DNA from: a virus
Virus record (IMG/VR): IMGVR_UViG_3300032323_000793
Span: 31,395 to 95,394 of that record
Length of the DNA: 64,000 bases
Reading direction: 5' to 3' (one strand)
Shown here: piece by piece, positions 21,970-28,463 of the stretch
Layout: every line of letters begins with the position of its first letter
Position numbering within the stretch: the first letter of the stretch is position 1
Made by a program: the position numbers and the translations under genes
Notes under the pieces: model-generated
The model's input: the letters and a program-made list of their open reading frames with translations, nothing else
The model's database searches: none
What the model was told of the DNA's origin: nothing

Positions 21970-23926
21970 ATTGTTCCTTTAACCAATCAAAATTATTAAT
22001 CATCGCTAATGCAGTTGGATTATTTTTATTCAGTTCTCCATATAATTTACCAGATTTTGCTCCTAGCATTGCATATTTTCCAAATGGTTTATCTTCCCCT
22101 TTGGAACACCATGTCTGTAAACGTAAAGTTGTTTCTTCTTCGTCTTGACGTTCAATAACACGACTGGCTAATTTACAGCACTCTCTGAATGCACTTCTCC
22201 ATGTAGAAAATTCATCTGTGTTAAAAGAATTTATATTAGAAACTTTATCTACTGCTTTAAACTTTTTAGAAATAGACGTTGTCATATCCGAAGTATCGAC
22301 ATTCATATCTACAACCATTTGTCTTGGTAGCAATTTAATACCACCATTACCATATTCTAAATTGTTAACAGGATTACGACTTTTCCATACATGCACACAA
22401 TCAATATCATACGAAGACATTACTAGATTAAAATCAAAATCATCTTCAATAATTGCATCTCCATCAACTACCCAGAACATATCTGTATTGCATAATTCTG
22501 CTGCTTTAATATGTGCTTGATGAATCCCTTTAACACCGTGTATTCGTTTTGCTCTAGGACATTTATCAAGTAGTTTTTTATAATTGGAATCTGCATTTGA
22601 TTCATTATAAGAAATAAAAACTACATCATATAGTTTATGTTTTGACACAGTCCTGTTGTGTTCTTTCTTTTCTATCAAAAATCTATGAATAAATTCTCTG
22701 TGGCTGATCATTTTTTCTTTAGAAAATAAAGTTACTCCGTTTATAAAAATTTCTTTATCGTTGAATAGATTTTTAAAAACATGATTTTCATTTCTATCAT
22801 GATCATATTTTCCATTATTAGGATCAAAATATAAATCAAAAACTGAATTATCAGTAACTTCGATCTCTGGCCAAATTCCCCAAAATAACGGCTGAGTTTC
22901 TGTTTTTATAATTTTTTCATAATCTTCATAGGTGTTAATCACGTAGCGATTATACCTGTAACAGGTCGCTATTTTGTCGTGTTCTTTTTTGTCCATGAGA
23001 TATTGTCTATCAAACTCTTTTTTAGAAATAATTTTAGATTTAGAAAACAATGTAAGTCCGCTGAGATAATATTCAGACCCGTTACATAAGTTTTTAAAAA
23101 CATGATTTTCATTTCTATCATAATCATATTGTCCGTCGCTGGGGTCAAAATATAAATCAAAAACAGTTTCATCTAATACTTCAGTATTAGGCCATTGGCA
23201 CCAAAACATTTTTTGATTTTCTTTTTCTAAAATTTCTTGATATTCTTTGTAACTTTTAATATGATAACGGGGATATCTGTATCTGCTGGCTATCTTGTCA
23301 TGCTCTTTTTTATCTACAGCATACTTGTTTTCAAATTCTCTTTTACTTAATTTTTTGTGCTTACTGTTAAGTAATATTCCGCCTACATAAGAAATTTGAT
23401 CGTTACACAAATTTTTAAAAATATGATTCTCTTTTCTGTCATATCCTGTATAATCAAATATTGACTCGTCGATAATTTCTATTTCAGGCCATACTAACCA
23501 ATATATGTCATCTGTTATAGACTCATACTCTTCGTAAGTATTAGGTCTGTATATATTGTATCTTTTTGGGCGGCTTAGTTCTATATCTATTTCTTTTTTA
23601 GAAATAAAATATCTATACTCAAACTCTCTATCACTTACGTTTAATAATTTAGGAAATAGACAAACACCATCAAACATCTGTCCATTTTTAAAAACATGAA
23701 CATACATGTCATCCCATTTAGTTGCTCGATATTCTAATGGATCAAAAGATTTGTTAAGTTTTAAATCGTCCCATATTACCCAAAACATTTTTGTAAATGC
23801 TCTAGACGATATATCCCTGTAAGATTTTACATGTTGTAGACGCTGCGCTAACGGGTATTGAGATTTTATCTCATTCCAGTCAGCATCATTGCCTGCATCT
23901 TTCGAAACATAAAAAATATCATACAT
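21950..23926 (-). CDS. Glycosyltransferase-like protein with four tandem repeats
   Basis: The C-terminal ~215 residues match the neighbouring 305-residue GT-A-like protein: DVVFISYNESNAD, AKRIHGVKG, AHIKAA and FWVVDGDA, where DGD stands for the DxD metal/nucleotide-sugar motif. Before it lie four repeats (next entry). I place the start at 23926 (MYDIFYVSKDAGN), 11 codons inside the longest frame, because this aligns with the strand start of the catalytic unit and overlaps the upstream stop by eight bases. The N-terminal ~45 residues look like the start of another GT-A unit, so repeats may be inserted into or added to the fold. Acceptor unknown; virion proteins are plausible given the late operon. 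Confidence 0.68.
   Translation of the reverse strand: MYDIFYVSKDAGNDADWNEIKSQYPLAQRLQHVKSYRDISSRAFTKMFWVIWDDLKLNKSFDPLEYRATKWDDMYVHVFKNGQMFDGVCLFPKLLNVSDREFEYRYFISKKEIDIELSRPKRYNIYRPNTYEEYESITDDIYWLVWPEIEIIDESIFDYTGYDRKENHIFKNLCNDQISYVGGILLNSKHKKLSKREFENKYAVDKKEHDKIASRYRYPRYHIKSYKEYQEILEKENQKMFWCQWPNTEVLDETVFDLYFDPSDGQYDYDRNENHVFKNLCNGSEYYLSGLTLFSKSKIISKKEFDRQYLMDKKEHDKIATCYRYNRYVINTYEDYEKIIKTETQPLFWGIWPEIEVTDNSVFDLYFDPNNGKYDHDRNENHVFKNLFNDKEIFINGVTLFSKEKMISHREFIHRFLIEKKEHNRTVSKHKLYDVVFISYNESNADSNYKKLLDKCPRAKRIHGVKGIHQAHIKAAELCNTDMFWVVDGDAIIEDDFDFNLVMSSYDIDCVHVWKSRNPVNNLEYGNGGIKLLPRQMVVDMNVDTSDMTTSISKKFKAVDKVSNINSFNTDEFSTWRSAFRECCKLASRVIERQDEEETTLRLQTWCSKGEDKPFGKYAMLGAKSGKLYGELNKNNPTALAMINNFDWLKEQFDARQD
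22640..23790 (-). repeat. Four in-frame repeats of 91-107 codons in the glycosyltransferase gene
   Basis: Each unit begins FW-x-x-WP-x-x-E and contains NHVFKNL, a GxTLFSK-like strand, ISxREF, KKEHDK and RYxYxRYxI, ending TYEDYEK. Anchors (the FKN codons) begin near 22770, 23091, 23412 and 23685, giving spacings of 321, 321 and 273 bases. The two youngest copies keep runs of over 20 identical bases, pointing to recent duplication. Copies 3 and 4 share DLYFDPxxGxYDxDRNEN; copies 1 and 2 are shorter there. The units resemble a WGR-free, acceptor- or peptide-binding module, but I know no named family. Confidence 0.75.
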
Positions 23927-24836
23927 CTGCAGGCACCGGCATCCGGAAATAAGTGTCATTTAGATTCATAGTTTCATTATATAAATCCAAAGTATATTTG
24001 CTCTGTTGAGCATCTAGCCAAGGCCAATCTAATCCTAGATTGTATTTTATTTTTTCACCGAGATTTTTTATTTCATCAACTAAACCTTCTTCGTTGACTT
24101 CTTCGTACGGTTTTCCGTACTGCTGCCATATATCTCTAAGTATTTCAAAATCTCTTACATCTACATAATTCCAGTCTGTGCAATTAGCCATCCATGTTCC
24201 TAATCTTGCACCGTATACTGCATAGATTCCATTTTCTTCATGACTGCCAACTGTAGACCACATACGCAATCTATGAATATTATGCCACCAAATTCTTTGT
24301 TGTATTTCTTGCGGAGGAACTTTGACACCGTCAAATAATGTCATTTTAACTCCTTCTCGGAATCCTGCTCTCCAAGCCTGGAATGGCGAACCTGTAATAA
24401 CACTGTCGCTGAAACTTAGAGGAAAGTTACGATATCCATCTTCCCAACAAAAGTCTACTTGTCCACGGTCGCTATCAGAGTTTTCGTGAGTGCGCATGTT
24501 AAGGACAAAATCTTTTTTCCAGATTTTTAATCCACCGTTGCCATAACGCAGTCCGTTAATAACGTTACGACCGCACCACCCGTAGACCTGTATTTTAGGA
24601 TCGCTCATATCGAGATCTATATTAAAAAACTTAGGATCTACTATATTGTCTGCATCTACTGTGATAAACCAATCAGTGTCTGATAGATTTGCAGCAGCCT
24701 TGTGTGCATGATCCGAACCCTTTACGCCGTGTACACGTTTAGCCCAAGGCACTTTACTGCAAAGGTCAGCATAATGGAGATCAGCATTTGGCTCATCGTA
24801 ACTTAAAAAGATAACATCAAATTCAATTGTTTTCAT
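23919..24836 (-). CDS. GT-A-like glycosyltransferase
   Basis: This 305-residue protein starts with FDVIFLSYDEPNAD and continues AKRVHGVKGSDHAH and WFITVDADNIVD, where DAD fits the DxD motif that binds the metal and sugar nucleotide in GT-A enzymes. Later segments (NGLRYGNGGLKIWKK, FSDSVITGSPFQAWRAGF) match the C-terminal part of the repeat-bearing protein encoded next to it (NLEYGNGGIKLLPR, FSTWRSAFRE), so the two are paralogues. It is in the middle of the radical-SAM operon, overlapping the upstream gene by 14 bases. A transferase that sugar-coats a phage protein is a fair guess, but the acceptor is not known. Confidence 0.7.
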   Translation of the reverse strand: MKTIEFDVIFLSYDEPNADLHYADLCSKVPWAKRVHGVKGSDHAHKAAANLSDTDWFITVDADNIVDPKFFNIDLDMSDPKIQVYGWCGRNVINGLRYGNGGLKIWKKDFVLNMRTHENSDSDRGQVDFCWEDGYRNFPLSFSDSVITGSPFQAWRAGFREGVKMTLFDGVKVPPQEIQQRIWWHNIHRLRMWSTVGSHEENGIYAVYGARLGTWMANCTDWNYVDVRDFEILRDIWQQYGKPYEEVNEEGLVDEIKNLGEKIKYNLGLDWPWLDAQQSKYTLDLYNETMNLNDTYFRMPVPADV

Positions 24837-25410
24837 TTACAAGAATATATTTTTTAAAAATGCGACGTGTATATACACTAAATTTTTTAGGTAGTTTAAT
24901 TTGAAAACTTTTTTCTTCTTCGATTAACTGATTCAATTGTATTGAAAATTTTTCAAAAAGTATATTAGGATCATTGTACTCAGTAATGTAAAAATCCATT
25001 ATGGTATCACCATTATAGTGAATTCTTTTTTTAGATTTTACTTTATCTGACAAAGAAAAAATTAAATTATCTCCCTTAACTTTTACAGTCAAATCAGGGT
25101 CTTTTGAATCAGCCCAATAACTATCTATTATTCTGTGTAGGACATCATCAATTTTAATTAAAGATTTAATTTCTATTATTTCAAGGGTGTCTGATTCAAA
25201 ATCAATATAACAGTTAGCCAAGGATATTCTTCCATCACCGATGGCTTCTCCTATTTCTTGATCTATTTTAATTTTATGTTCGAAGTTATCTGCAGATTGG
25301 TTAGGATATATTCCTTTTACTTTACCTGTTTCAGGATCGTAAACTGCCCAATACTCAATTTCTATTTTATGATCTTGATACCATTTATCGAAATCAATTA
25401 CTTCTTCCAT
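24823..25410 (-). CDS. Unknown protein of the radical-SAM operon
   Basis: This 195-residue protein is not recognised. Its N-terminal part (IDFDKWYQDHKIEIEYWAVYDPETGKVKGIYP) contains a two-strand beta unit, followed by acidic strands (NCYIDFESDTLEIIEI) and a C-terminal helix with KSFQIKLPKKFSVYTRRIF. It has no cysteines suited to a cluster and no membrane segment. It overlaps the genes on both sides by 13-14 bases and is therefore translated with them. An adaptor or substrate-recognition protein for the operon's enzymes is possible. Confidence 0.62.
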   Translation of the reverse strand: MEEVIDFDKWYQDHKIEIEYWAVYDPETGKVKGIYPNQSADNFEHKIKIDQEIGEAIGDGRISLANCYIDFESDTLEIIEIKSLIKIDDVLHRIIDSYWADSKDPDLTVKVKGDNLIFSLSDKVKSKKRIHYNGDTIMDFYITEYNDPNILFEKFSIQLNQLIEEEKSFQIKLPKKFSVYTRRIFKKYILVNENN

Positions 25411-26225
25411 GCCGTTTCCTCGAGTATGTTGATTATCTCATCTAGGATGATATCTTTATTAACATAATGTATGAGATCTTTCTGTTGAAAATTTCCTATT
25501 TTTAAACCTGTTTTATTAAAATAAAATCCCACATGATTGGTCCATTCGTCAGCGGGCCATGGCCAATTTTGCACTTGACCTTTCATGTGTACTACATTAG
25601 GAAATTCTAATTTAGGAAATTCTAGTTCTAATAATTTTGCAGATAGAGCAAATGCTTCATCTGTACCGATTATTTTAGGTTTAAACTCGTTGAGAAAACC
25701 GTTAGAAAATTCTGTTGGATTATTATAGATTTCTCTCTGTAAATTAAAAAATTCTTTTACTTGATCTGAATCTCTTTTGAAAAAAGTATAATAACTATAT
25801 AGGTTTGGTAAGTTATTGGCTGTAAATGTTTTTCTGTAGTAATCAGAAGTTACAGGCTCGCCTCTATAGGTAAATGCTCTGTCTGTAATAAACAAATCTG
25901 TATTTTCAATAAAATACTCTACCCAATGACTACAATCATTTAAAAACAGCATGTCAACATCTAAACAGACTGTGTAATCAAAAGGACTTAATTGGTCCAT
26001 ATAACTTCTGCCAGACCAGCCAGTATGTTCTTGATGTTCTAGTATTTGATCAAATACCCACGAAGATGTAAAATTTTTTGCCGACTGCACATCATCTGTG
26101 ACCAGACAAACTTGATCATACCCTTCTTTCTGTGTGTTTTTTATACTCAACGCAAGGGCATAGGCTAATTTGTTATAATCAACAGATTCGTTTTTTGAAG
26201 TGATTAGTAAATATCCAAATTTCAT
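25398..26225 (-). CDS. GT-A-like nucleotide-diphospho-sugar transferase (1)
   Basis: This 275-residue protein begins FGYLLITSKNES, then LAYALALSIKNTQ, VCLVTDD and FDYTVCLDVDMLFLND, where DVD is the DxD motif of GT-A enzymes. The layout (YALALS-helix, CLVTDD strand, LDVDMLFL) is like glycogenin/GT8-type transferases. A later HMKGQVQNWPWP segment gives the C-terminal His/Trp region typical of acceptor sites. It is paralogous to the next upstream gene at 26222 by the same motif order. It overlaps that gene by four bases and the following gene by 13. Confidence 0.66.
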   Translation of the reverse strand: MKFGYLLITSKNESVDYNKLAYALALSIKNTQKEGYDQVCLVTDDVQSAKNFTSSWVFDQILEHQEHTGWSGRSYMDQLSPFDYTVCLDVDMLFLNDCSHWVEYFIENTDLFITDRAFTYRGEPVTSDYYRKTFTANNLPNLYSYYTFFKRDSDQVKEFFNLQREIYNNPTEFSNGFLNEFKPKIIGTDEAFALSAKLLELEFPKLEFPNVVHMKGQVQNWPWPADEWTNHVGFYFNKTGLKIGNFQQKDLIHYVNKDIILDEIINILEETAWKK

Positions 26226-27079
26226 ATTAGTTTAAGCAAAACTTCACTGTTCCTTATCAAACTCTGTTTGTTCATAACGTGAACATCTTGATTCTTAATA
26301 GAGATTGCAACGTAATCGTCGTTACCTTGATTAACTAAAAAAATCAATTTTCCGTTAGCATCTATATCTACTAACAGATCTTTATCTGTGGTTGTAGGAA
26401 TTGGTGGTAAACTTTGTTCTTTTGATTTACTATAACCATCTAATATGTGTTTAGCGACACTGAATGAAATATCGTTCCTGTATGGCCTAGGATAAAATCT
26501 AAAAAGGTCACAATAATAAGAATAGTTTTCTTTGATATAGTCTACTAAATCAAAGAATATTTTTGTATTTTCGTTTTTTGTAAAAACTACATTAGTAGCC
26601 CAATATAAATTAGGACCGGTGTCTGAAACATACTTATCTAAGGTTCCTACTCGATTTCCACCCAAATCAATCATCGATTCTCCTATCATTAAATCGATAT
26701 CACAATCAATATGAGACTTTAATCTATCTGAAAAAATTAAAAAGTCACTATCAATTAATAATGTTCTATCATAAGGAGTTAAGTTCCAAACTGAATATCT
26801 ATTATTATTGATAAAAGGAACATTGTCTATAAGATTACCATCGCTCAATGTTCTATAATTTTCTGAGTAGGGACGTTCAGTTATAATTATTTGATCAAAA
26901 ACAGATTCAGCATCTTTTATAGAATTACTACTGCTCATCCAATCCATGGTAGATTGGTCAGTGATTAATGAAACTGGCAGTTGAAGATGCTTCTTCGCTA
27001 GTCCTCCAGCAATTATAGACATAAGACTATAATCAACCTTTCGACTGTTGTGAGCAAAAATAACTATTCCTTTTTTCAT
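26222..27079 (-). CDS. GT-A-like nucleotide-diphospho-sugar transferase (2)
   Basis: This 285-residue protein has GIVIFAHNSRKVDYSLMSIIAGGLA, split by a turn, then VSLITDQSTMDWM and YDRTLLIDSDFLIFSD, where DSD is the DxD motif. Motif order and spacing match the 275-residue transferase encoded after it, so they are likely a duplicated pair. The C-terminal ~60 residues differ (KLIFLVNQGNDDYVAISIK). It lies second in the operon, with four-base overlaps on both sides. It probably uses a nucleotide sugar, but donor and acceptor are unknown. Confidence 0.62.
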   Translation of the reverse strand: MKKGIVIFAHNSRKVDYSLMSIIAGGLAKKHLQLPVSLITDQSTMDWMSSSNSIKDAESVFDQIIITERPYSENYRTLSDGNLIDNVPFINNNRYSVWNLTPYDRTLLIDSDFLIFSDRLKSHIDCDIDLMIGESMIDLGGNRVGTLDKYVSDTGPNLYWATNVVFTKNENTKIFFDLVDYIKENYSYYCDLFRFYPRPYRNDISFSVAKHILDGYSKSKEQSLPPIPTTTDKDLLVDIDANGKLIFLVNQGNDDYVAISIKNQDVHVMNKQSLIRNSEVLLKLI

Positions 27080-27426
27080 AGTTCTATGAGTTTATCTACT
27101 GATCTAGATTTTTTTATTTTTTCATACTGCCTAAAATATTCATAAACCGCAGTCATATACCTATCTAAAATTTCATCTTTAAAGGTATTCAAATTAGAAA
27201 TTAAAATAGGGGTATCATTTGAGTCTAGGAGAGGAACATTTTCAGTTCTTTGGTGATCGATCAGGAGTTGAACAAACACTATCAAAGATTTATCAATTTT
27301 AAAAATGCCTCCATTATACCCGTAGGTTAAGTTAGCATCAATTTTCTCTTTGAGATTTTTACGTTCTAATGTTAGTGTTTGCCTAAATTTTGAAAAATCT
27401 AGGGCTTTGGCCAGACGTTCGTCCAT
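27076..27426 (-). CDS. Leading small protein of the radical-SAM operon
   Basis: This 116-residue protein is of unknown function and largely helical (ALDFSKFRQTLTLERKNLKEKI, LVYGYNGG-like turn at NLTYGYNGGIFKID, a final charged helix). It resembles conserved small proteins seen in other T4-like phages from memory, without a known role. It is the first gene of the operon, starting 26 bases after a TATAAATA late promoter. Its ribosome site AGGAG lies five bases before the ATG and sits in the 3' arm of an 11-bp hairpin. It shows no RiPP-precursor look: no Cys/Gly-rich core or leader cleavage site. Confidence 0.62.
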   Translation of the reverse strand: MDERLAKALDFSKFRQTLTLERKNLKEKIDANLTYGYNGGIFKIDKSLIVFVQLLIDHQRTENVPLLDSNDTPILISNLNTFKDEILDRYMTAVYEYFRQYEKIKKSRSVDKLIEL

Positions 27427-27431
27427 GTGAA

Positions 27432-27475
27432 CTCCTATAAAATACGCACATTATTTATATGTGGTTTTATAGGAG
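27432..27475 (-). promoter_or_regulatory. Hairpin that buries the operon's first ribosome site
   Basis: On the minus strand an 11-bp perfect inverted repeat has arms at 27475-27465 (CTCCTATAAAA) and 27442-27432 (TTTTATAGGAG). Inside it a second 5-bp repeat (CACAT/ATGTG, 27447-27463) surrounds a 7-base loop. The 3' arm contains the AGGAG ribosome site of the 27426 start. There is no U-run after the stem, so it is not an intrinsic terminator. The perfect late promoter sits in the inner stem-loop. Confidence 0.75.
27452..27459 (-). promoter_or_regulatory. Perfect T4 late promoter TATAAATA
   Basis: TATAAATA on the minus strand equals the T4 late consensus at all eight positions. RNA would begin near 27446, downstream of the hairpin's 5' arm and upstream of AGGAG and the ATG at 27426. 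It lies in the 55-base gap between the virion block and the radical-SAM operon. gp55, encoded in this window, is the expected specificity factor. Confidence 0.75.
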
Positions 27476-27481
27476 GAAAAA

Positions 27482-28453
27482 TTAACTGCCGGAAATAGAG
27501 CCTACTGTAGATGCGCTGCCGCCAACTAATATTGGTCCAGCAATAGCAAAACTGTTAGGAATTAATGAAGGGGCCAAATCGCCTCTAGCCCGTACTTGAT
27601 CTACACTTAATGTTAATGTTCCTGTGACTTCGTCAAAAGGAAGAATAGTAGTCGGTGTATGTGGAGATGTTGCAGGATCAACATAATTATCCTGCCATCT
27701 CACCGTTAGTATAACAGATGTTGCAGTACTAGTAGTTCCACTAGCCAATCTAGCCCGTAATACCCATGTGTTTGCAGTATAGGGACTGCTGGCCTGGAAT
27801 GACCAAACCTGTTGATCAGATGTGGTCAATTGCCAAAAACCAATATTATTGTATGTAGCGTTGCCGCCGGAGGCAGGGTATATAGTAGAATCACCGGCAA
27901 AAAAAGGCTGACCTGCACCGCTTAATAAACTAGACCATCTTTGATCTTGAAGGGTTCCTGATCCGCCCGATCTAGTGCTGGCAAATCTTATTCTACCGCC
28001 ACTATTAAAGAAATATCTACAGGCATTATTATCTGCAAAATTGATTGTAACTGTGGAAGTAACTAGAGAAGTCCAGTTAGTGGATCTTGATTGAGATCCG
28101 ATAGCCTCTGTAACAAACTGCCCTGAACCTAGATTAAATTTATTTGTTATTGCCTGATCTGCCAATGTGTTATATTGAAAATTAGGATGTGATGTTCCGT
28201 ATCTTATAACATCACCTTCATTAATTGTAGTAATACTTGGGGCTGAACCAGTTTGGTGTACTATGGCATTATAGATATCAAATCTTAAATTATCCCATTG
28301 TGCTTTAGTTACTGTGGCACCTGCCGATAATGCTGTAGGAGCATTTAAAGTTTGACCATATCCACTGCTAGTAGAACCTGGTCCCATGATACCAGAAATT
28401 TTAGTTCTAATATTGTTATAGTCCGTTACACTAATTAAATCACCGATTGGCAT
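27482..28453 (-). CDS. Virion structural protein (tail-fibre region)
   Basis: This 323-residue protein begins PIGDLISVTDYNNIRTKISG, then alternates Gly/Ser/Thr-rich loops with beta strands (TVTINFADN, FFNSGGRIRFAS, STATSVILTVRW). An NxxRxxI + ALSAGATVTKAQWDNLRFDI unit repeats the N-terminal DYNNIRTKI idea. The composition is typical of phage tail proteins and it follows the fibre genes in the same direction. AAGGA precedes the start. It could be a fibre-attachment protein, head decoration or small fibre; I do not recognise a named family. Confidence 0.68.
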   Translation of the reverse strand: MPIGDLISVTDYNNIRTKISGIMGPGSTSSGYGQTLNAPTALSAGATVTKAQWDNLRFDIYNAIVHQTGSAPSITTINEGDVIRYGTSHPNFQYNTLADQAITNKFNLGSGQFVTEAIGSQSRSTNWTSLVTSTVTINFADNNACRYFFNSGGRIRFASTRSGGSGTLQDQRWSSLLSGAGQPFFAGDSTIYPASGGNATYNNIGFWQLTTSDQQVWSFQASSPYTANTWVLRARLASGTTSTATSVILTVRWQDNYVDPATSPHTPTTILPFDEVTGTLTLSVDQVRARGDLAPSLIPNSFAIAGPILVGGSASTVGSISGS

Positions 28454-28463
28454 TTTTTATTCC

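Noticed and set aside
22640-23790. A CRISPR array or satellite DNA
   Set aside because: The repeat unit is ~107 codons, stays in frame and encodes a protein; no short direct repeats with spacers.
15971-27426. A RiPP pathway with precursor peptide
   Set aside because: Radical SAM and transferases would fit, but there is no short gene with leader and Cys/Ser/Gly-rich core in the run, and no protease or exporter. Kept only as a possibility beyond the window.
27432-27475. The inverted repeat as a rho-independent terminator
   Set aside because: No run of U follows either arm, and the 3' arm is the ribosome site of the next gene; a translational control role explains it better.
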